Origin: an uncultured Bacteroidales bacterium
GTDB taxonomy: Bacteria > Bacteroidota > Bacteroidia > Bacteroidales > Bacteroidaceae
Assembly (NCBI GenBank): GCA_902787575.1
Contig: CADAGX010000001.1
Coordinates: 62,001 to 126,000 of the forward strand
Reading direction: 5' to 3'
DNA: 64,000 bases
Positions 51,273-58,354 of the stretch are shown in pieces. The position numbers were made by a program, and so were the translations under genes. The stretch's first letter is position 1, and each line of letters opens with the position of its first letter. The notes under the pieces are model-generated. The model saw nothing but the letters and a program-made list of their open reading frames with translations. It did not search any database and had not been told where the DNA came from.

Positions 51273-52381
51273 TAACCACAGAACAACTGAAGGAAATAAA
51301 AGACCGCACCGAACAGCTGCACCGATACCTGAACATAGACGCCAAACAGATACAACTCGAGGAGGAGCAACTGCGCACACAGGCACCCGGATTCTGGGAC
51401 GATCAGAAGCGGGCCGAAGCACAGATGAAGCTGGTGAAGGGACTCGAAAAGTGGATCAAAGGCTACGCAGAGGTGAAAAGCCTGGCCGACGAACTGGAAC
51501 TGGCCTGCGAATACTACCGCGAGGAACTCGTCACCGAAGCCGAAGTGGACGAACTCTACGCACGGGCACTCTCAGCCATCGAGAACCTGGAACTCAAAAA
51601 CATGCTACGGCGCGAAGAAGATGCCATGTCGGCCGTGCTGAAAATCAACTCCGGAGCAGGAGGCACCGAAGCACAAGACTGGGCACAGATGCTCATGCGC
51701 ATGTACATGCGGTGGGCCGAAGAGAACGGCTATAAGTGCGTGGTCAGCAACCTGCTGGACGGAGACGACGCTGGCATCAAATCCTGCACACTCGAGATAG
51801 AAGGCGACTACGCCTACGGATACCTCAAGAGCGAGAACGGAGTGCACCGACTTGTGCGCGTAAGCCCATACAACGCACAGGGCAAACGAATGACCTCCTT
51901 CGCATCCGTCTTCGTCACACCACTGGTGGACGACACCATCGAGGTGCACATCGAACAGGCACGCATCTCGTGGGATACATTCCGAAGCAGCGGAGCAGGC
52001 GGACAGAACGTCAACAAAGTGGAGTCAGGAGTGCGACTGCGATACCAGTACAAAGACCCCTACACAGGCGAAGAAGAGGAAATCCTCATCGAAAACACCG
52101 AGACGCGCGACCAACCCAAGAACAAGGAAAACGCCCTCCGACTACTCCGCTCGATGCTCTACGACAAAGAACTGCAGCACCGACTGACAGAGCAGGCCAA
52201 AGTGGAGGCCGGAAAACGCAAGATAGAGTGGGGAAGCCAGATCCGCAGCTACGTCTTCGATGACCGACGCGTAAAAGACCACCGCACAAACTATCAGACA
52301 AGCGACGTCGGAGGCGTGATGGACGGCAAGATAGACCCCTTCATCAAAGCCTACCTGATGGAATTCGGAGGAGAAGAATAG
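51269..52381 (+). CDS. prfB: Peptide chain release factor 2
   Basis: 370 residues. It recognises UGA and UAA and hydrolyses peptidyl-tRNA on the ribosome. GGQ is at residues 244-246 (GAGGQNVNKVES). The stop-recognition tripeptide is SPY (199-201) where E. coli has SPF. The N-terminal helical domain (LHRYLNIDAKQIQLEEEQL) is continuous: at the place where many prfB genes have an in-frame TGA and a +1 frameshift site, the codons are CTG AAC ATA, so autoregulatory frameshifting is absent. The start overlaps the upstream ligase stop. Confidence 0.96.
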   Translation: MITTEQLKEIKDRTEQLHRYLNIDAKQIQLEEEQLRTQAPGFWDDQKRAEAQMKLVKGLEKWIKGYAEVKSLADELELACEYYREELVTEAEVDELYARALSAIENLELKNMLRREEDAMSAVLKINSGAGGTEAQDWAQMLMRMYMRWAEENGYKCVVSNLLDGDDAGIKSCTLEIEGDYAYGYLKSENGVHRLVRVSPYNAQGKRMTSFASVFVTPLVDDTIEVHIEQARISWDTFRSSGAGGQNVNKVESGVRLRYQYKDPYTGEEEEILIENTETRDQPKNKENALRLLRSMLYDKELQHRLTEQAKVEAGKRKIEWGSQIRSYVFDDRRVKDHRTNYQTSDVGGVMDGKIDPFIKAYLMEFGGEE

Positions 52382-52385
52382 AATC

Positions 52386-52458
52386 CCCACCCAAGCCCCC
52401 TCCTTACCTCCCCGAGGGGAGGGAAGCCCCACCCCTATCCCCTCCCGAGGGAGGGGCG
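52386..52458. repeat. CCCCTCC-rich palindromic element after prfB
   Basis: Two nested inverted repeats (CCTCCCCGAGGGGAGG and CCCCTCCCGAGGGAGGGG) follow the prfB stop. They could end transcription weakly, but no T-run is present. Confidence 0.6.
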
Positions 52459-52460
52459 AA

Positions 52461-52499
52461 ATGGTAAATGGTTAAATGTATAAATAGTAAATTGTTATT
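52461..52499 (+). repeat. TAAAT-type short array before a small-protein ATG
   Basis: GGTAAAT, GGTTAAAT, GTATAAAT and AGTAAAT occur in succession, ending 9 nt before the ATG at 52500. It adjoins the palindromic element, as the array at 60729 does. Confidence 0.55.
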
Positions 52500-52643
52500 A
52501 TGAGCAAGGAAAAGAAAGAAAGACGTGCAGCCAAGAAGGCAATGCGCGAAGCTCGCGAAGGGCGCAAAGTGGTGAACTACGTAGCCGCAGCCCTCATCAT
52601 ACTCATGGTTCTCTGCTTTGTGGGCTACGCCATGCTCTTCTGA
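52500..52643 (+). CDS. Small single-pass membrane protein (47 residues)
   Basis: A short ORF reading MSKEKKERRAAKKAMREAR, then EGRKVVNYVAAALIILMVL and CFVGYAMLF. The first 23 residues are strongly basic and helical; residues about 26-46 form one membrane span, so an N-in orientation is expected. Its stop lies one base before the ATG of the CYTH gene, and a TAAAT-type array precedes it, so it is probably translated with its neighbour. No function is known to me. The amphipathic layout and tight spacing argue for a real gene. Confidence 0.75.
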   Translation: MSKEKKERRAAKKAMREAREGRKVVNYVAAALIILMVLCFVGYAMLF

Positions 52644-52644
52644 A

Positions 52645-53124
52645 ATGGGGCTGGAGATAGAACGCAAGTTCCTTGTCACGGGCGAGTTTCGCGACAAGGC
52701 ATACGCCCATAGCCACATACGCCAAGGGTATATCAGTTCGGGCAATGGACGCACCGTGCGAGTGCGCATCCGCGACGAGAAAGGCTACCTCACCATCAAG
52801 GGGCCAAGCGACCAGACAGGACTGGCACGCTACGAATTCGAAACCGAGATACCACTCGCCGATGCCGAAGACCTCATGCGCATCTGCGAGCCCGGCATTA
52901 TCGACAAGACGCGCTATCTGGTGCGCAGCGGGCGACACATCTTCGAAGTGGACGAGTTCTACGGCGACAACGAAGGCCTGCTGATGGCCGAAGTGGAACT
53001 CGGCAGCGAGGACGAGGAATACCAGAAACCCGACTTCATCGGGCGCGAAGTCACCGGCGACCGCCGCTTCTACAATTCCCACCTCCGTCGCAACCCCTTC
53101 AAAGACTGGAAAGACAGCCTGTAA
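52645..53124 (+). CDS. CYTH domain protein (tripolyphosphatase type)
   Basis: 159 residues from the ATG at 52645. The signature LEIERKF (ExExK) is at residues 3-9. Further charged strands line the tunnel: VRVRIRDEKGYLTIKG, YEFETEIPLADAEDL, DKTRYLVR, WEVDEF-like IFEVDEFYGDN, and LMAEVELGSEDEEY. Length and motifs match small bacterial CYTH proteins (TTM family), which hydrolyse inorganic triphosphate or related substrates with metal. The physiological substrate is not known. It lies one base after the small membrane protein and is followed by 400 nt of repeats. Confidence 0.9.
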   Translation: MGLEIERKFLVTGEFRDKAYAHSHIRQGYISSGNGRTVRVRIRDEKGYLTIKGPSDQTGLARYEFETEIPLADAEDLMRICEPGIIDKTRYLVRSGRHIFEVDEFYGDNEGLLMAEVELGSEDEEYQKPDFIGREVTGDRRFYNSHLRRNPFKDWKDSL

Positions 53125-53170
53125 GCCTTTGGGGCGTTGTGTGCCACCAGAAATACGCGATTTGCTGTAG

Positions 53171-53293
53171 GGTCTTTGCTTGTCAAAGACCGCATTGCCA
53201 GTATGCGCGTTCGGAATTTGACAAGCAAATTCCCTACGGTACGATGCGTTTTTAATGCGGTTGCCCTCACCCCAAACTCTGTCAGAATGACAC
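53171..53293. repeat. Dispersed two-hairpin element, copy B (inverted relative to copy A)
   Basis: Hairpin GGTCTTTG-CTTGT-CAAAGACC (53171-53191) is followed by GGAATTTG-ACAAG-CAAATTCC (53213-53233), then CTACGGTACGATGCGTTTTT and GTCAGAATGACAC. This is the reverse complement of the arrangement at 48020-48156. Confidence 0.75.
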
Positions 53294-53317
53294 AGGAAGC
53301 AAAGTTTGGGGTGAGGG
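53264..53317. repeat. 15-bp perfect inverted repeat within the copy B region
   Basis: CCCTCACCCCAAACT and AGTTTGGGGTGAGGG enclose a 24-nt loop. A shorter imperfect version occurs at 47998-48049 beside copy A. Confidence 0.65.
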
Positions 53318-53319
53318 TC

Positions 53320-53356
53320 TTCCCCTCCCCTCGCGGGAGGGGCAAGGGGAGGGGGC
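53320..53356. repeat. CCCCTCCC / GGGAGGGG palindromic element
   Basis: TCCCCTCCCCTCGCGGGAGG is followed by GGCAAGGGGAGGG. It matches the element at 48190-48226 and occupies the same relative place beside the two-hairpin repeat. Confidence 0.6.
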
Positions 53357-53479
53357 TTGGCCATTTGCTCATTTGCTCATTTTCGATTTCTCAAACGGAC
53401 TTCTCCTCCGTATGTTACACTTCGGTGCGGTTTTTGGCACTTTTTTCAGCAAAAAGGGTGGGATATGGATAATTTTTCC

Positions 53480-53487
53480 TATATTTG
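53480..53487 (+). promoter_or_regulatory. -7 element for the Lrp-family gene
   Basis: TATATTTG, 40 nt before the ATG at 53528. No well-spaced -33 element is evident. Confidence 0.45.
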
Positions 53488-53527
53488 CACCCAGACAGCT
53501 AACAAAAAGACAAAACGCTAAACGAAA

Positions 53528-53983
53528 ATGGAGAAGATTGATAAGTTAGACCGGAAAATCCTGAGCATCATCTCGTGCAACGCACGCATCCCGTTCAAGG
53601 ACGTAGCGCAAGAATGCGGAGTGAGCCGCGCAGCCATCCACCAGCGTGTGCAGCGCCTCATAGACGTGGGAGTAATCGTAGGCTCGGGCTACCATGTGAG
53701 TCCCGCCAGCCTGGGGTACACCACTTGCACGTATGTGGGCATCACACTGGAGAAAGGCTCGATGTACAAAAACGTGGTGGCCGAGCTGCAACGCATACCC
53801 GAAATAGTGGAATGCCACTTCACCACTGGGCCCTACACCATGATGGTGAAGCTCTACGCTCGCGACAATTCGCACCTGATGGAACTGCTCAACACTCGCC
53901 TGCAGGACATCGAGGGAGTGACGGGCACCGAGACGCTCATCTCGCTGAACCAGAGTATCAACAAGGAGGTTCCGATAGAGTAA
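53528..53983 (+). CDS. Lrp/AsnC family transcriptional regulator
   Basis: 151 residues. The N-terminal winged HTH is visible (LDRKILSIISCNARIPFKD, then AQECGVSRAAIHQRVQRL, residues about 6-40). It is followed by the RAM ligand-binding domain (CTYVGITLEKGSM, PEIVECHFTTGPYTMMVKL, LLNTRLQDIEGVTGTETL). Such regulators sense amino acids and control transport or metabolism genes. It stands alone with its own promoter; the next gene, a peptidase fusion, is separated by 120 nt of repeats, so regulation of that peptidase cluster is possible but untested. Confidence 0.93.
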   Translation: MEKIDKLDRKILSIISCNARIPFKDVAQECGVSRAAIHQRVQRLIDVGVIVGSGYHVSPASLGYTTCTYVGITLEKGSMYKNVVAELQRIPEIVECHFTTGPYTMMVKLYARDNSHLMELLNTRLQDIEGVTGTETLISLNQSINKEVPIE

Positions 53984-53985
53984 GA

Positions 53986-54087
53986 AGCCCCCTCCCCAGC
54001 CTTGCCCATCTTCGGGCTGAGCCCTCACCAATTGCTTTCGCAATTGCCCACGAGGGGAGGGAGAGCCCCTAACCCCTAAAGGGGAAT
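53986..54087. repeat. GC-rich palindromic element with inner CAATTGC hairpin
   Basis: CCCCCTCCCC pairs with GAGGGGAGGG across the element, with a nested CAATTGC-TTTC-GCAATTG hairpin (54029-54046). CCCCTAAAGGGG closes it. It leads straight into the AACTATR array. Confidence 0.6.
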
Positions 54088-54119
54088 AACTATGAACTAT
54101 AAACTATGAACTATAAACT
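54088..54119 (+). repeat. Heptamer array AACTATR spanning a start codon
   Basis: Exactly four units (AACTATG, AACTATA, AACTATG, AACTATA) plus AACT. The ATG inside the third unit (54106) starts the peptidase-fusion ORF; the ATG in the first unit is out of frame by 14 nt. Confidence 0.85.
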
Positions 54120-55824
54120 CCCTGTAATCGGCATTACGGGCAACTATGGCGAGAAAGGCTGTGAGTTGGCCGAGGGATACTGGCGCTCGGTGTTCTGCGC
54201 AGGCGGAGTACCGCTGGTGATACCTCCCATCGAAGACGAGGCGACGACCCGAAAGGTGTTGCAACACGTAGACGGCCTGCTGCTGTCGGGAGGCGGAGAC
54301 CTGAACCCGCTGCTCGTGGGCGAGGAGCCTGTGCCGCAGCTGGGAGGCGTCTGCCCGCAGCGAGACGAAGCCGAACTGATGTTGATACGGTTGGCCTGCG
54401 AAGAGCAGGTTCCCATTTTGGGCATCTGCCGAGGCATACAGATGCTGGCAGCAGCACTGGGCGGCAAACTCTATCAGGATTTGGGCAGCCAGTACACCGA
54501 AGCGCCGCTGCTGAAGCACGACCAGGCGATGCCGCGCAGCTATGCCTCGCACTCGGTATACGTGGAGGCGGACTCGCTGCTGCACCGCATCATGCAGAGC
54601 AAACGGCTGCAGGTAAACTCGTTCCACCACCAGGCAGTACGCGAGGCTGGGTCTCATCTGCGCGTGGCGGCTCGTGCCACGGACGGTGTAATCGAAGCGG
54701 TGGAGAGCTGCGAGGGCAAGAGCATCGTGGGTGTGCAGTGGCACCCCGAATGCTTCATCCTGCAGCAAGACGAACGCATGATGCCGCTCTTCGGCTGGCT
54801 CGTGGGCGAAGCGGAGTCCTATCGCAGGGCTCGTTCTCTGCACCACCACATGCTGACGCTCGACAGCCACTGCGACACGCCTATGTTCTTCGGCGAAGAC
54901 AGCAAGGAGAACGCACGCCTGCTGAGGGGCGAAACGGGCCGCGTGCTGGTGGACCTGCCCAAGATGACCGCGGGCGGACTGGACGCCAGCATCATGGTGG
55001 CCTACCTGCCACAGAAGGAGCGCGACGCTGAGAGCCTGCTGGAGGCCACACGGAAGGCCGACCACATCCTCTCGCAGATAGAAGAGACGGTGGCAGCCAA
55101 TGCAGCGAGCGTGGGACTGGCACGCACCCCAGCCGAGCTCTACCAACTGAAGGCTGAGGGCCGGCGAGCCATCATGCGAGGCATAGAGAACGGATACGCC
55201 ATAGGCAAGGACCTCTCTCTGGTGGAGCACTTCGCCCGGCGAGGCGTGGTGTACATGACACTCTGCCACAACGGAGACAACGACATCTGCGACTCGGCAC
55301 GCGGTAACAACGAACACGGAGGGCTGAGCCCCTTCGGGCGCGAAGTGGTAGCCGAGATGAACCGAGTGGGCATGATGGTGGATCTGAGCCACGCCAGCGA
55401 ACGGAGCTTCTACGACGCACTGGAGGTGAGCCGACTGCCGATAGTCTGCAGCCACAGCAGCGCACGCAGCCTCTGCAACCATCCGCGCAACCTCACAGAC
55501 CAGCAGATGCGCGCACTCGCCGAGGCAGGCGGAGTGGCTCAGGTGACGCTCTACGCGGGGTTCCTGCGCGAGGACGGCAAAGCCACCATAGACGACGCCC
55601 TGCGACACCTCAACCACATGGTGGAGGTGATGGGCATCGAGCACGTGGGCGTGGGCACCGACTTCGACGGAGACGGCGGAGTGCCCGGAATGGCCGACGC
55701 ATCCGAAATCATCAACTTCACCCGCCGGCTGACGGCTGAGGGCTACTCGGACGAGGACATCAGGCGCATCTGGGGCGGCAACTTCCTGCGCGTAATGGAG
55801 CAGGTGCAGCAGGTGGAACAATAA
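54106..55824 (+). CDS. Fusion of peptidase C26 (gamma-glutamyl hydrolase type) and M19 membrane dipeptidase
   Basis: 572 residues. Residues 1-235 are a class I glutamine-amidotransferase-like C26 domain: LLLSGGGDLNPL, GICRGIQML with nucleophile Cys108, and GVQWHPE with His213 and Glu215. Residues about 249-565 are an M19 zinc dipeptidase: LDSHCDTP (His255, Asp257), YMTLCHNGDNDICD, VDLSHASERS, PIVCSHSSARSLCNHPRN and GVGTDFDGDGG. C26 enzymes such as PuuD cleave gamma-glutamyl bonds; M19 enzymes cleave dipeptides such as Cys-Gly. One polypeptide could thus degrade gamma-glutamyl peptides stepwise (inference). No signal peptide, so cytoplasmic. The start codon sits in a heptamer repeat. Confidence 0.9.
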   Translation: MNYKLPVIGITGNYGEKGCELAEGYWRSVFCAGGVPLVIPPIEDEATTRKVLQHVDGLLLSGGGDLNPLLVGEEPVPQLGGVCPQRDEAELMLIRLACEEQVPILGICRGIQMLAAALGGKLYQDLGSQYTEAPLLKHDQAMPRSYASHSVYVEADSLLHRIMQSKRLQVNSFHHQAVREAGSHLRVAARATDGVIEAVESCEGKSIVGVQWHPECFILQQDERMMPLFGWLVGEAESYRRARSLHHHMLTLDSHCDTPMFFGEDSKENARLLRGETGRVLVDLPKMTAGGLDASIMVAYLPQKERDAESLLEATRKADHILSQIEETVAANAASVGLARTPAELYQLKAEGRRAIMRGIENGYAIGKDLSLVEHFARRGVVYMTLCHNGDNDICDSARGNNEHGGLSPFGREVVAEMNRVGMMVDLSHASERSFYDALEVSRLPIVCSHSSARSLCNHPRNLTDQQMRALAEAGGVAQVTLYAGFLREDGKATIDDALRHLNHMVEVMGIEHVGVGTDFDGDGGVPGMADASEIINFTRRLTAEGYSDEDIRRIWGGNFLRVMEQVQQVEQ

Positions 55825-55857
55825 GAGAGTGGACAAACAGCAGAAGAAAGAAACCAA

Positions 55858-56880
55858 ATGACAAACAAAAGCAGAATCACATTCCTGAGCGCAGCCCTCT
55901 GCTGCCTCATGGCTGCAGTTTCGTGCGGAGGACGTACCGAACGCAAGGAGCGGGCCGCAGACACCATAGCACTGGCACGGTGCCCGCAGTTCGACGCAGA
56001 CAGCGCCCTGCAGTGCATCCGAGAGCAGTGTGCCTTCGGACCGCGAGTGCCGGGCTCGAAAGCCTCCACCCGCTGCGGCGACTACATAGTGGCACAGTTC
56101 CAGAAATACGGCCTCGCAGTCTCGGAACAGGAGGCAGACGTGACGCTCTACGACGGCTCCACACTGCCCGCTCGCAACATCATGGCCCGACTGAACACAG
56201 ACAACCCCGACCGCATACTGCTCTGCACACACTGGGACTCGCGACCCTGGGCCGACCACGATGCCAACCCCAAGAACCATCGCAAACCCGTGCCGGCTGC
56301 CAACGACGGAGCCAGCGGAGTGGCCGTGCTGCTGGAGCTGAGCCGACTGCTGCAGGCGCAACCCGTGCCACTAGGCATAGACTTCGTATGCTTCGATGCC
56401 GAAGACCTGGGCGCACCCGAATGGGAAGAACTGGAGGAAGAACAGACAGACAGCTGGTGCCTGGGCTCGAAAGTGTGGGCCGAGAAGGCACAGGCCGAAG
56501 GCTACCGCGCTCGATACGGCATACTGCTCGACATGGTGGGCGGCAGAGGAAGCACCTTCTCGCGCGAAATGCTGAGCCGCCGATACGCAGACCCTGTGGT
56601 GGACCTCGTGTGGAGGCTGGGAAGGCAAATCGGATACGGACACTACTTCCCCATCCGTGACGGTGGCTATCTGGTGGACGACCACCTGAACGTCAACCAG
56701 ACAGCACACGTGCCATGCATCGACATCGTGCCCTACTTCACCGACGGGCCTAGCAGCTTCGGGCCTACATGGCACACCCTGAACGATACACCCGAGAACA
56801 TAGACACCAACGTACTGAAGGCCGTAGGGCAAACCCTGGCACAACTCATCTATAACGAAGCAGCAAGCTATGACAATTAA
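55858..56880 (+). CDS. Glutaminyl-peptide cyclotransferase, M28 fold (lipoprotein)
   Basis: 340 residues. The lipoprotein signal has lipobox AVSC (Cys23). The M28-type zinc-enzyme signature is clear: LLCTHWDSRPWADHDA, AANDGASGVAVLLELSRLL, FVCFDAEDLGAPEW and a late DDHLNVNQTAHVPCIDIV. This resembles animal-type glutaminyl cyclases, also known from oral Bacteroidota, which convert N-terminal Gln of exported proteins to pyroglutamate; an aminopeptidase role is less likely because of the DSRPW motif. Membrane-anchored and periplasmic. It follows the C26-M19 fusion by 33 nt and overlaps sufE by 11 nt, so it is within an operon. Confidence 0.9.
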   Translation: MTNKSRITFLSAALCCLMAAVSCGGRTERKERAADTIALARCPQFDADSALQCIREQCAFGPRVPGSKASTRCGDYIVAQFQKYGLAVSEQEADVTLYDGSTLPARNIMARLNTDNPDRILLCTHWDSRPWADHDANPKNHRKPVPAANDGASGVAVLLELSRLLQAQPVPLGIDFVCFDAEDLGAPEWEELEEEQTDSWCLGSKVWAEKAQAEGYRARYGILLDMVGGRGSTFSREMLSRRYADPVVDLVWRLGRQIGYGHYFPIRDGGYLVDDHLNVNQTAHVPCIDIVPYFTDGPSSFGPTWHTLNDTPENIDTNVLKAVGQTLAQLIYNEAASYDN

Positions 56881-57292
56881 TGAAATACAAGACGAAGTAA
56901 TCGAAGAATTCGCAGACTTCGACGACTGGATGGACCGCTACCAACTGCTCATAGACATGGGCTCCAGCCAGCCGCCACTCGACGAGAAATACAAAAAGGA
57001 ACAAAACCTGATAGACGGCTGCCAGAGCCGCGTGTGGCTGCAAGCCGACCTCGAGGACGGACTCGTACACTTCCAGGCCGAGAGCGACGCACTGATAGTA
57101 AAAGGCATCGTGGCACTGCTGCTGCGCGTGCTCAACGACCATACGCCACAGGAGATTCTGGACGCCGACCTCTACTTCATCGAACGCATCGGACTGCGAG
57201 AGCACCTCTCGCCCACCCGAAGCAACGGACTGCTAGCCATGCTCAAGCAGATGAAGATGTACGCACTGGCATTCAAGACGTTCGGCGAATAA
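56870..57292 (+). CDS. sufE: SufE family sulfur-acceptor protein
   Basis: 140 residues. It accepts sulfur from a SufS-type cysteine desulfurase for iron-sulfur cluster assembly. The persulfide cysteine is Cys51 in LIDGCQSRVW, and the surrounding pattern (EFADFDDWMDRYQLLIDMG; LSPTRSNGLLAMLKQMK) is diagnostic. It starts inside the end of the preceding gene (11-nt overlap), suggesting translational coupling. No sufS is in the window. Confidence 0.96.
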   Translation: MTINEIQDEVIEEFADFDDWMDRYQLLIDMGSSQPPLDEKYKKEQNLIDGCQSRVWLQADLEDGLVHFQAESDALIVKGIVALLLRVLNDHTPQEILDADLYFIERIGLREHLSPTRSNGLLAMLKQMKMYALAFKTFGE

Positions 57293-57308
57293 GAGAGAGC
57301 GAGCGGCC

Positions 57309-58298
57309 ATGAAGATAGGCACAATAGACTTGGGCGAAAGGCCAGTGCTGCTGGCACCGATGGAGGATGTCACCGACATCGGATTCCGACTGCTGTGCCG
57401 GCAGATGGGCGCCGCCATGGTCTATTCCGAGTTCGTATCGAGCGACGCACTGATACGACTTGTGAACAAAAGCCTCGAGAAACTGAGAGTCTGCGACGAC
57501 GAGCGACCCGTAGCCATCCAGATATACGGCAAGGACGTCGAAGCCATGCGCCAGGCAGCACGCATCGTGGTGGAGCAGGCGCGGCCCGATGTGCTCGACC
57601 TCAACTTCGGCTGCCCCGTGAAGAAAGTGGCCGGCAAAGGTGCCGGAGCAGGACTGCTGCAGGACGTACCGAAAATGCTGGAGATAGCACGCGCAGTGGT
57701 GGACGCAGTGCCCGGCACACCAGTCACAGCCAAGACCCGACTGGGGTGGGACAACCAACATCTGGTGGTCGGCCAGCTGGCAGAACAGCTGCAGGACTGC
57801 GGCATACAGGCGCTCACCATACACGGTCGCACTCGGGCACAGATGTACACGGGCGAAGCCGACTGGACACTGATCGGGGAAGTGAAGCGCAACCCACGCA
57901 TCCACATCCCCATTATCGGCAACGGAGACATCGACACACCCGAGCGCGCAAAGGAATGCTTCGAGCGCTACGGAGTGGACGCCGTAATGGTGGGGCGAGC
58001 CACCTTCGGACGGCCCTGGATTTTCCGCGAGATACGCGACTATCTGGACGGCAAGACGCCCGCCTTCGACAACCTCGACTGGAAGCTCGACGTACTGAAG
58101 CAGCAAGTGCTCACCAGCGTGGAACGAATAGACAAGTACCGAGGCATTCTGCACGTGCGCCGACATCTGGCCGCCTCGCCGCTCTTCAAGGGGATACCCA
58201 ACTTCCGCGAGACACGCATCCGCATGCTGCGCGCCGACACAGTGGACGAGCTGTTCGCAGTAATCGAAGAAATCAGGCAGCTTTTAAGCCAACTATGA
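57309..58298 (+). CDS. dus: tRNA-dihydrouridine synthase (DusB-like)
   Basis: 329 residues. This FMN enzyme reduces uridine to dihydrouridine in tRNA. Landmarks: LAPMEDVTDIGFR, VQIYGKDV-like IQIYGKDVEAM, DLNFGCPVKKV with catalytic Cys102, KTRLGWD, IHGRTRAQMYTGEADW, IGNGDI and VGRATFGRPWIF. Length is normal. It lies 16 nt after sufE. Its TGA stop is inside the first unit of a heptamer array that leads to the next gene. Confidence 0.95.
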   Translation: MKIGTIDLGERPVLLAPMEDVTDIGFRLLCRQMGAAMVYSEFVSSDALIRLVNKSLEKLRVCDDERPVAIQIYGKDVEAMRQAARIVVEQARPDVLDLNFGCPVKKVAGKGAGAGLLQDVPKMLEIARAVVDAVPGTPVTAKTRLGWDNQHLVVGQLAEQLQDCGIQALTIHGRTRAQMYTGEADWTLIGEVKRNPRIHIPIIGNGDIDTPERAKECFERYGVDAVMVGRATFGRPWIFREIRDYLDGKTPAFDNLDWKLDVLKQQVLTSVERIDKYRGILHVRRHLAASPLFKGIPNFRETRIRMLRADTVDELFAVIEEIRQLLSQL

Positions 58299-58354
58299 AC
58301 CATGGACTATGAACTATGAACTATGGACTATAAAACCATGGACTCTGAACTATA
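58291..58354 (+). repeat. Heptamer array (AACTATG-like) spanning a stop and a start codon
   Basis: Nine units of 7 nt (one of 8) run from 58291 to 58354: AACTATG, AACCATG, GACTATG, AACTATG, AACTATG, GACTATA, AAACCATG, GACTCTG, AACTATA. They cover the dus stop and continue into the first codons of the U32 gene, giving ATGs every 7 nt. Confidence 0.85.

Noticed and set aside
54097..56361. 754-codon minus-strand open frame across the peptidase fusion and glutaminyl cyclase genes
   Set aside because: It crosses two well-supported plus-strand genes with catalytic motifs and has no recognisable domain.
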